Shown in pieces: positions 57,416-64,000 of a stretch of DNA of 64,000 bases. The position numbers were made by a program, and so were the translations under genes. The stretch covers positions 91,038-155,037 of the forward strand of contig JAIORD010000041.1 of assembly GCA_021108275.1 (NCBI GenBank), written 5' to 3'. The notes under the pieces are model-generated. The model was not told the origin of the DNA and searched no databases. It saw only the letters and a list, made by a program, of their open reading frames with translations. The first letter of the stretch is position 1; every line of letters starts with the position of its first letter. Source of the stretch: Methanococcoides sp. Lineage in GTDB: Archaea; Halobacteriota; Methanosarcinia; Methanosarcinales; Methanosarcinaceae.

Positions 57416-58036
57416 ATGTCCTACAGTTCCCATGCTGACGAGGACGACGATGTCGAGATCGAAGAAGAATATCTGGGAGATTATGCCAGTGTTCGGTCCA
57501 TAGTCAAGGAAGCATTGCCGTTCCAGATACTTGCAACCATCGGTGGAGCGGTAGCTGGTTTTATTTTCGCGGGAATGACCAATGAACTGGAAATGATACC
57601 GGGTCTGATCGTCATCGCGCCTGCGGTTTTGGGAATGAGAGGGAATATATCATGCACTCTGGGTTCACGTCTTGGTAGTGCTATTCACATGGGTCTAATA
57701 ACGAAGATAGAGAATAATCCGGAACTTACAAACAATATCTACGGGTCATTGCTATTGGGGCTTATAATGTCCATCGCTCTGGGAATTATCGGACATACAA
57801 TGACAGTCCTACTTGGATTTGAAAGTGCAGGTATTCTGGCACTTACTTCAATAGCAGTTCTTGCTGGCGTTTCATCAGGTCTTATATTATCTGTTATAGC
57901 AGTACTTCTTGCTGTGGGTATGTTCAGGTTCGGATTTGATCCGGACAATGTTGTGACACCTTCTATCGCGACTATCGGTGACATCGTATCCATGCTCATG
58001 CTGTTCCTTTCTGCAAAGGTGGTGCTGATGTTATGA
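57416..58036 (+). CDS. MgtE-type divalent cation transporter membrane half (1)
   Basis: A 206-residue protein with an acidic N-terminus (DEDDDVEIEEEY) and five membrane helices matching the MgtE/SLC41 integral membrane domain (GLIVIAPAVLGMRGNISCTLGSRLGSAIHMG; FGFDPDNVVTPSIATIGDIVSM). The cytosolic N and CBS gating domains of bacterial MgtE are missing. The DPDNVVTP motif near the end is the conserved ion-pathway segment. Its stop overlaps the next gene by four bases (ATGA). Confidence 0.9.
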   Translation: MSYSSHADEDDDVEIEEEYLGDYASVRSIVKEALPFQILATIGGAVAGFIFAGMTNELEMIPGLIVIAPAVLGMRGNISCTLGSRLGSAIHMGLITKIENNPELTNNIYGSLLLGLIMSIALGIIGHTMTVLLGFESAGILALTSIAVLAGVSSGLILSVIAVLLAVGMFRFGFDPDNVVTPSIATIGDIVSMLMLFLSAKVVLML

Positions 58037-58593
58037 GCTATTATACCGTTCGCGGAATTCTGTCAAGAGGTCTGCCTATCCTCTTTTTCACATCTGTGCT
58101 TGGGGTTGTTACGGGTCAGATACTGAATTCGGAACTTGATAATCTGATCTCCATTCCAACCATATTGCTACTGGTACCTGCGCTCATTAAGATCGGCGGT
58201 GACACAGGAAGCATACTCGGTGCAAGACTTTCATCTGCTTTCCATATGGGTATCGGAACGACCCACATACACAAGAATCCGGTTGTAAGGAACAGTGTGA
58301 TAGCAGCATTCATTGTCGGGATCATTGCATCTGTGGTATTAAGCGTCATTGCATGGATGATGTCCGGGTTTGGAAACAGTCCATTGGGACTTTTCATGCT
58401 TTTTAAGATATGTACGATCTCTGGAACGCTCGAACTTCTGGCGGTCTTCTCTGCCACCATAGCAATTGCATTTGCATCCCACCGGTTCGGAATTGATCCG
58501 GATGACACGGTCATACCAGTGATAGCAACATTGGGGGACCTTGTAGGGATAACAGCTATATTTTCAACATTATATTTGTTTAATGTCATCTGA
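58033..58593 (+). CDS. MgtE-type divalent cation transporter membrane half (2)
   Basis: A 186-residue partner with the same five-helix domain (LVPALIKIGGDTGSILGARLSSAFHMGIG; FGIDPDDTVIPVIATLGDLVGI). The two halves are clear paralogues and translationally coupled, so they probably form a heterodimeric pore for Mg2+ or a similar ion. The following gene may supply the missing regulatory part. Confidence 0.9.
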   Translation: MSYYTVRGILSRGLPILFFTSVLGVVTGQILNSELDNLISIPTILLLVPALIKIGGDTGSILGARLSSAFHMGIGTTHIHKNPVVRNSVIAAFIVGIIASVVLSVIAWMMSGFGNSPLGLFMLFKICTISGTLELLAVFSATIAIAFASHRFGIDPDDTVIPVIATLGDLVGITAIFSTLYLFNVI

Positions 58594-58732
58594 AATTCTA
58601 AAAGAGAGCTTCAATGAAAAATATATAAAAGATATGTGCTAATAATTAAAAACGAATAATTAAAAATGCTAACAATTATAATAAATAACAAATTATATTT
58701 AATGAATACGGATAACATACGGAACACAAAAA

Positions 58733-59938
58733 ATGAGTCCAAAAGTAATTAGGTACATCCCAAGGAACCTTAAAGATCTCCTTATCGAAATGAAAGATAC
58801 ATCTGAACTGATGGTCGATCTTGCATATTCCGCAATGGTCTATGACGATGAGGATATTTCAGGGGAAGTTCTCGATCTTGAAGAGAAGATGGATACACTC
58901 CACTATCATATGAAAATGGCAGCTATGCTGAGTACTCGCAGGATAGAGGAAGCCGAAGATATGGTAGGTGTCCTTCAGGTAGCAGCTTCTGCAGAGAATA
59001 TTGCAAACGCCGCCGGAGATATTGCAAAAATAATCGAGATGGATATGGGAATTCCACTAGAGCTTAAATTAGCTCTCAGGGAAGCCGAAGAGACCATTGT
59101 ACGTGTTACGATCAATGAAAATTCTGATATGGTGGGTACCACACTTGGTGACCTCGAGCTTGAGGTCGAGACCGGTATGTGGATAATCGCTATTCGAAGA
59201 CACACCGACTGGGTATATGACCCGCACCACGATACCCGTATTCGTGCTGCTGATGTGATCTTTGCAAGAGGACATGATGAGGGTGTGCCTCTGCTTGTTG
59301 AACTTGCTACTACACAAAAATACGTTCCTCGAAAGGTTGAGCATGAGAAGGCGTTGAACGATCTAGATAAAGCGGTCGATATCATTGTTGACATGAAGAA
59401 CACAGCAGAACTTGCTGTGGGCCTTGCTTATTCTGCATTGCTCTTTGACAATACTGATATCGCTGAGGAAGTGAAAGCCCTTGAGCGAGAGATGGATGAG
59501 ATGAAATACGATCTCCAGCATTGGGTACTTGAAACAGCTAAACATGTTTCCGATGTCAACGAGCTGAGAGGGCTGTTACATCTTGCAAATGCATCCGAGT
59601 CCATTTCCGATGCTGCTTACGGGATCGCAGATACGGTCCTTCGAGATATAGACCTTCACCCCGTCATCACCATCGCTGTGCGTGAATCCGATGAAGTGAT
59701 AACAAAGCTTCGGGTCGAAGGCTGTTCACCCATCATTGGAAAGTCATACCGCGAACTGAAGCTGGGCACCGAGACCGGGGTCCATATCATGGCAGTCAAA
59801 CGTGCTGAACGTTGGGTATATAGCCCAAGTGCCAAAACAAAGGTTCAGGAAGGCGATATTCTGATAGGACGTGGCTCTCATACAAGCGAGGAAGCATTAC
59901 TGGAAATGTGTGCCTGTCCGATAAGAGGAGATAGCTGA
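58733..59938 (+). CDS. Double PhoU-TrkA_C regulatory protein
   Basis: A 401-residue soluble protein built from two copies of one module: a PhoU-like helical domain (about 10-107 and 212-310; KDLLIEMKDTSELMVDLAYSAM and VDIIVDMKNTAELAVGLAYSAL) followed by an RCK-C/TrkA_C domain (about 112-200 and 318-395; MVGTTLGDLELEVETGMWIIAIRR and IIGKSYRELKLGTETGVHIMAVKR). RCK-C domains bind small ligands, in some cases cyclic di-AMP, and gate ion transporters. Its place after two MgtE halves suggests it is their gating subunit. Confidence 0.9.
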   Translation: MSPKVIRYIPRNLKDLLIEMKDTSELMVDLAYSAMVYDDEDISGEVLDLEEKMDTLHYHMKMAAMLSTRRIEEAEDMVGVLQVAASAENIANAAGDIAKIIEMDMGIPLELKLALREAEETIVRVTINENSDMVGTTLGDLELEVETGMWIIAIRRHTDWVYDPHHDTRIRAADVIFARGHDEGVPLLVELATTQKYVPRKVEHEKALNDLDKAVDIIVDMKNTAELAVGLAYSALLFDNTDIAEEVKALEREMDEMKYDLQHWVLETAKHVSDVNELRGLLHLANASESISDAAYGIADTVLRDIDLHPVITIAVRESDEVITKLRVEGCSPIIGKSYRELKLGTETGVHIMAVKRAERWVYSPSAKTKVQEGDILIGRGSHTSEEALLEMCACPIRGDS

Positions 59939-60083
59939 TCTTCTCATATTTTTTTTAACCCGAATTTGACATCAACAACTTGCTGAAAACACCTGTGAGA
60001 TAAAAGTTCACATCTAATTTTAGTATTCGTAATTTCCGGGATGGGGGGATCGTGGTGAGGGTCTGGAATAATTTATAATTGAA

Positions 60084-61341
60084 TAAGCAAGAAGACCACC
60101 CATTTCAATGAGTGGATGAATTGCGCAAATAGTTGTTTATTCTTGTTTCTGATATATATTAGTAGTATTAAAACGTATGTTGTAATATGCGGAAATCCTA
60201 CAAATTCCGTCTGTACCCGACCAAGGAACAGGAGGGGGTTCTGGTCAAAACTCTGGATGTGTGCAGATACATCTATAACGAGTTTCTTGCGGACAGAAGG
60301 AATGCGTATGACCGATGTAATCAAGGTTTAACGACATTTGACCAGATAACTCAGGTGAAGTATATCGAATGTAGGACCGAAGTATTCTCACAGGTCAAAC
60401 AGGATGTACTCAGAAGACTTGGAAAATCCTTTGATGCTTTTTTCAGAAGGTGCACATCAGGTGAAACATCAGGATATCCAAGGTTCAAGGGAAAGGACAG
60501 GTACAACAGTTTTACATATCCTCAATCGGGTTTCAAAATAGAAAGGAATAAACTAAAACTTTCCAAGATCGGAAAGATAAAGATCAAGCAACACCGAGAG
60601 ATAGAAGGCAAGATCAAGACCTGTTCCATCAAACGTGAAGGTGATCAATGGTATGCAGTATTCTCTGTTGACATGGGGTCAAATCCTGAAAAGATAGATC
60701 CAGCTACATACATAGGGGTCGATGTTGGGCTTAACTCATGTGTCTCGTTGAGCAATGGGGAACAATTCAATTCTCCTACATATTATCGCAAGTCTGAGAT
60801 ATCCCTTACAGTTCAACAAAAGAGACTTAGCAAGAAGAAGAAAGGTTCAGCGAACCGGCTCAAACAAAAAACTAAAGTTGCTAAGGTTCACAGAAAGATA
60901 CGTAACCAGAGACTTGATTTTAACCATAAGTTGAGCAGGGTCCTTGTCAACAAGTTTGACAGAATAGTGTTCGAAGATTTGAATATCAAGGACATGGTTA
61001 AGGATCATCATCTCGCAAAATCAATACATGATGTTGCATGGGGTCAACTGATCCAGATGGCAAAAAGCAAAGCGGAAGAGGCTGGCAAGTATGTCGAATT
61101 GGTTAACCCATACAACACATCACAAAAATGCAGCAGTTGTGGAAACATCGTCAAGAAAGGTCTATCGGTCAGGGTTCACAAATGTCCTGAGTGTGGACTT
61201 GAGCTTGATAGAGATGTCAATGCCGCTATTAATATTCTAAATCTATGCACCGTAGGGACTACGGAGAGAGCCTGTGGAGTCACGGACGTTGGTCTGGGCT
61301 ATGAAGCAGGAAGCCACCTATTTTAATGGGTGGTAGTTCAC
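60084..61341 (+). mobile_element. TnpB-only IS200/IS605-group element 2 (IS1341 type)
   Basis: Same ends as element 1 (TAAGCAAGAA and TAGTTCAC). Left hairpin CCACCCATT (60096-60104) with 60107-60115, one mismatch; right hairpin CCACCTATT (61314-61322) with 61325-61333, one mismatch. No TnpA. Located between the PhoU-TrkA_C gene and the head-group gene cluster. Confidence 0.85.
60187..61326 (+). CDS. tnpB: RNA-guided endonuclease TnpB, copy 2
   Basis: A 379-residue TnpB, same length as copy 1 and alike through its whole length but with many scattered changes, so not a recent duplicate. RuvC residues are present (GVDVGLNS, VFEDLNI, DRDVNAAIN) and so are the zinc-finger cysteines (CSSC, CPEC). 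The stop lies in the right-end hairpin. A TATA-like ATATATATTAG lies at about 60152. Confidence 0.95.
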   Translation: MRKSYKFRLYPTKEQEGVLVKTLDVCRYIYNEFLADRRNAYDRCNQGLTTFDQITQVKYIECRTEVFSQVKQDVLRRLGKSFDAFFRRCTSGETSGYPRFKGKDRYNSFTYPQSGFKIERNKLKLSKIGKIKIKQHREIEGKIKTCSIKREGDQWYAVFSVDMGSNPEKIDPATYIGVDVGLNSCVSLSNGEQFNSPTYYRKSEISLTVQQKRLSKKKKGSANRLKQKTKVAKVHRKIRNQRLDFNHKLSRVLVNKFDRIVFEDLNIKDMVKDHHLAKSIHDVAWGQLIQMAKSKAEEAGKYVELVNPYNTSQKCSSCGNIVKKGLSVRVHKCPECGLELDRDVNAAINILNLCTVGTTERACGVTDVGLGYEAGSHLF

Positions 61342-61490
61342 TTAAAACTGGTAATATATAGATAAAATAAGTCATTCGCACATTCGAATATATCTAATTT
61401 TTGAACCAAAATTGGCCGATGTTAACACCACCCCCCTTAAGTAGTAACAACTCCTTTATATAGGATGGAAGAAAAACACTCGGATTTACA

Positions 61491-62240
61491 ATGAACTCAG
61501 ACCACAGTGATCGTGGTAATGGAGCCATAACTACAGCATTACTATTGGCAGCCGGTAAGGGCAGCCGTCTTTATCCTCTGACACAAAACTCACCGAAATG
61601 TCTCACAATGGTTCATGAGGCGTCTATTCTTGAACGACTTGTCATCAATTTGAAAAAGCAAGGGTTCAAACGTCTTGTTGTGGTCACAGGATACCAGGAA
61701 AAATGCATTCGTGACTTTTTAGAAACGCGGGCTTGCGGCATGGAAATTGATTTTATTACAAGCCCCCTTTATGCGACCACCAATAACATCTATTCACTCT
61801 GGATGGCACGTGATATTATTAATGAGCCGTTCTTACTTATTGAAAGTGATCTTGTTTTTGATGGATCCCTTCTGGATGAAATGTGTTCTCCTGATAGAAT
61901 TGCCGTTGCACGCATGGAACCGTGGCTGAATGGTTCCACTGTCACAGTCAATAGCTCCCTAAATGTTAAGAAATTCCATACCGGAATTGCAGAAGCTCTT
62001 GATGAGATCAGATACAAGACTGTTAACATTTACAGTTTTTCGCTCTCTTCATGGCATCGTATTACAGAAAGACTAGATAAGTACATTTCAGCTGGCAGAG
62101 TGAACGACTATTATGAAACCGTATTTGCAGAAATGGTGGCTGATGATAGTCTCGATCTTAAAACAGTCTCATTTGACAGCAAACGATGGTATGAGATCGA
62201 TACAATTGCAGATCTGGCAAAGGCTGAGACACTATTTTAG
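61491..62240 (+). CDS. Sugar-phosphate/choline-phosphate-type nucleotidyltransferase
   Basis: A 249-residue NTP-transferase: TALLLAAGKGSRLYPLT (nucleotide-binding loop), SPKCLT, VVVTGYQEKCI, ATTNNIYSLWMAR and IESDLVFDGSLL (metal Asp). NNIYSLWMA and the small size resemble LicC-type CTP:phosphocholine or phosphonate cytidylyltransferases more than sugar enzymes. A TATA element TTTATATAGG lies about 30 bases ahead, implying a very short leader. It opens a cluster with an aminotransferase-like gene and a CDP-alcohol transferase, so the product may be CDP-ethanolamine or similar. Confidence 0.85.
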   Translation: MNSDHSDRGNGAITTALLLAAGKGSRLYPLTQNSPKCLTMVHEASILERLVINLKKQGFKRLVVVTGYQEKCIRDFLETRACGMEIDFITSPLYATTNNIYSLWMARDIINEPFLLIESDLVFDGSLLDEMCSPDRIAVARMEPWLNGSTVTVNSSLNVKKFHTGIAEALDEIRYKTVNIYSFSLSSWHRITERLDKYISAGRVNDYYETVFAEMVADDSLDLKTVSFDSKRWYEIDTIADLAKAETLF

Positions 62241-62472
62241 GCGGACAAATACGAAACAATAATTCCTTACGACACCAAACCGCATACCTCTGGGAGATCA
62301 AGGCAGTTTTTCCAACAATCAAAGTGCGGGTTGAAGGAGAGGACCGTTCGTTCACTTTCCGGTTTAAAGCCATTACCTCAGTCCAACTCTTTAAAATTAA
62401 AGCCAATTCATGAGGTTAAAGCTTTAAAAAATGAAGTGCCACATCAAAATCATTTAAGGGAAATAATACCTG

Positions 62473-63588
62473 ATGCAACATAATTACAAGACTCAAACTG
62501 AAAAATACGAATTCGTATCCGGACAGCATGGTGGTTACTATCGCCATGACTTTATTGATCATGCTTATCTTTACAATCTGTATTTCCCGCCAGAGGCAGT
62601 TTTTACAACCCTTAAAGATCAAATCCACGACATTGTCCTTAACTATCCGATCGCACAGGATGCACTTGCCGGTCTTATAGGGGATGTGATCCACCAACCT
62701 GCTGAAAGGATCGTTGTGGGAAATGGTGCTGCCGAACTTATCAAGATCATCTCCGGCCACATATCCAACAAGCTGATCGTTCCAGTGCCATCTTTTAATG
62801 AATATGCGAATGCAGCACCCGCAGACCAAGTAGTTGAATTTCCTCTTGAGTATCCATCTTTTCAACTGGATGTGGACAAGTTTGCTGCTGAAGCGATCAG
62901 GGTCAAAGCAGATGTTGCTGTCGTGGTAACACCTAATAATCCAACATCTCTTCTGGTTCCCAAGTCCGATCTGATATCTCTTGCACAAAAACTTGCAAGC
63001 CATGACTGTATGTTGATCATCGATGAATCCTTCCTGGATTTTGTACATGACCCGGAACAGACAACCCTAGAGAATGAACTCGAACGTTATCCAAATATAG
63101 CGATCCTTAAAAGCATGAGCAAAGCCTATGGTATCTGCGGGATCCGGATCGGTTATATGCTGACTGCAAATTTAGCATTTGCTGAATCTGTGAGGGAAGG
63201 GGTACATATATGGAATATCAACGGATTTGCCGAAGAGTTTCTGCGGATATTGCCCGATTACAGACAGGAATTTGTCGAAAGTTGTAAGCAGGTACGTATC
63301 GACAGGGATAATCTGTATGAAAAACTGTGTGCTATCCCGGGAATGACGGTTTACAAACCCGATGCAAACTTTATTTTCTGCCGCCTGCCAGATCACGCAC
63401 AGAGTGGTCCTGAGCTCACACGTAGATTGTTCATTGAGCATAACATGTACATAAAACACTGCCAGGACAAGACTCTACCGGACTCTAGCCGTTATGTTCG
63501 TATTGCCAGCCGCACTGAATCCGAAAATTGCAAATTGGTTGAAGCATTGGTAGATATCATCAACTTGAAAAAAGTGGAAGTAGCCTGA
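62473..63588 (+). CDS. Class I/II PLP aminotransferase-like enzyme (HisC/CobD type)
   Basis: A 371-residue fold-type I PLP enzyme: NGAAELIKII, VPVPSFNEYANAA, VVTPNNPTS, IIDESFLDFV and the PLP lysine in LKSMSKAYGICGIRIGYML. Layout matches histidinol-phosphate aminotransferase and threonine-phosphate decarboxylase (CobD), whose relatives may decarboxylate O-phosphoserine. Given its neighbours, making phosphoethanolamine is a reasonable guess, not shown. A 230-base gap precedes it; ATG is near a weak GGGAAAT site. Confidence 0.88.
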   Translation: MQHNYKTQTEKYEFVSGQHGGYYRHDFIDHAYLYNLYFPPEAVFTTLKDQIHDIVLNYPIAQDALAGLIGDVIHQPAERIVVGNGAAELIKIISGHISNKLIVPVPSFNEYANAAPADQVVEFPLEYPSFQLDVDKFAAEAIRVKADVAVVVTPNNPTSLLVPKSDLISLAQKLASHDCMLIIDESFLDFVHDPEQTTLENELERYPNIAILKSMSKAYGICGIRIGYMLTANLAFAESVREGVHIWNINGFAEEFLRILPDYRQEFVESCKQVRIDRDNLYEKLCAIPGMTVYKPDANFIFCRLPDHAQSGPELTRRLFIEHNMYIKHCQDKTLPDSSRYVRIASRTESENCKLVEALVDIINLKKVEVA

Positions 63589-64000
63589 TGAACGGTCCAG
63601 AGAATCAACGATCACATCAGACAGGAATGCTTGCTTTCGCCCGTGATCTTCCAAATATCTGTTCGCTTGCAGGACTGTTGTGTGCAGTCCTTAGTATATA
63701 CTATGCCATATTAGGCAATTTACCAATTGCTATAATTGGAATGATCTGGGCAGTTGTTTTTGACTGGGGAGACGGACTCATTGCTCGCCGGATGAAGGGG
63801 CGAACTGATGAATATCGAGCTTTCGGGGGACAGCTTGACTCCTTGATAGACATAGTAAGTTTTGGCATTTGCCCCGCTGTATTTCTCTTGAGCTATGGAG
63901 AATTCAGTCCATGGTTCCTACCCGGAGCGTTCGTGATCGTCGCCGTCAGTGCAATACGGTTGAGTTATTTCAATGTTTTCGGCCTGGTCGATGATTCGAC
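63588..64000 (+). CDS. CDP-alcohol phosphatidyltransferase family protein, 3' end outside window
   Basis: Starts at ATG 63588, overlapping the previous stop (TGATG). The visible 137 codons have a first membrane helix, then the family motif: DWGDGLIAR, a 12-residue spacer, G-GQL-DSLID. The spacer between AR and G is longer than the usual eight residues, as in some phosphatidylserine-synthase and phosphatidylcholine-synthase relatives. Further membrane helices follow. It would transfer an alcohol or lipid phosphate from a CDP carrier, the last step of head-group addition. Confidence 0.88.
   Translation, partial: MNGPENQRSHQTGMLAFARDLPNICSLAGLLCAVLSIYYAILGNLPIAIIGMIWAVVFDWGDGLIARRMKGRTDEYRAFGGQLDSLIDIVSFGICPAVFLLSYGEFSPWFLPGAFVIVAVSAIRLSYFNVFGLVDDS

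Noticed and set aside
62241..62472. Possible fusion linker or missing domain between the nucleotidyltransferase and the aminotransferase-like gene
   Set aside because: All three plus frames have stops and no family sequence was recognised; treated as spacer.
62416..63048. 210-codon minus-strand frame
   Set aside because: Antisense to the PLP aminotransferase-like gene, whose motifs are clear on the plus strand.

Overview
The window looks like chromosome of a methanogenic archaeon of the Methanosarcinaceae, probably a Methanococcoides or Methanolobus relative. The evidence is SepCysS (tRNA-dependent cysteine synthesis of methanogens), archaeal-type riboflavin synthase, a MetX-CBS fusion, indolepyruvate:ferredoxin oxidoreductase with an arylacetate-CoA ligase, a KaiC-like ATPase, TATA-type promoters, GGAGGTGAT-like ribosome binding sites and AT-rich spacers. 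Genus assignment is inference. No rRNA, tRNA or CRISPR array was seen.

Layout. 1-4.9 kb: the 3' part of a von Willebrand A membrane protein, a secreted protein with a duplicated domain, and phosphoenolpyruvate synthase. 4.85-7.9 kb: an AT-rich island (VTT/DedA-like membrane protein, PEGA-repeat protein) flanked by 50-bp direct repeats of the ppsA 3' end. 7.9-12.1 kb: a sulfur amino-acid operon read leftward (SepCysS, O-acetylhomoserine sulfhydrylase, MetX-CBS). 12.1-16.9 kb: a candidate structured RNA, a secreted subtilase and a metallophosphoesterase set among decayed IS5-type transposase fragments. 17-24.9 kb: a bactofilin-like membrane protein, two divergent sensor kinases, an HTH-CBS regulator, a class V aminotransferase and ribC. 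25-28.3 kb: a double-CDGSH protein, a ribC fragment, other gene relics, small membrane proteins and a cysteine-cluster protein. 28.8-33 kb: the pstSCAB-phoU phosphate operon. 33.2-38.2 kb: an acetate-type transporter, TnpB element 1 with a very elaborate left end, pyrC, a KaiC-like ATPase with a possible ribbon-helix-helix N-terminus, and a DUF1614 protein. 38.6-44.8 kb: two tiny cysteine-rich proteins, an iorA(split)-iorB-paaK operon, and a sodium:solute symporter with a possible small accessory peptide. 45-49.6 kb: unknown proteins, an acyltransferase, a 2TM protein and a THEP1 NTPase. 49.8-57.1 kb: an accessory area with three DUF4386 proteins around a quinone-oxidoreductase-like enzyme, stress-type small proteins, a frameshifted VOC gene, a TspO-like protein and a cas1-like relic. 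57.4-59.9 kb: two MgtE-type membrane halves and a double PhoU-TrkA_C protein. 60-61.3 kb: TnpB element 2. 61.5-64 kb: a nucleotidyltransferase, aminotransferase and CDP-alcohol phosphotransferase that look like a lipid head-group pathway, cut by the window edge.

The housekeeping operons are intact and tightly spaced. The accessory stretches carry most of the oddities: relics of at least three transposase types, direct repeats around an island, a tandem domain duplication, frameshifted genes and two TnpB elements. The strongest unexplained signals are the nested hairpin array at the left end of TnpB element 1 (33809-33920), the orphan hairpin RNA at about 12542-12700, and the ppsA 3'-end repeats around the 4.9-7.85 kb island.
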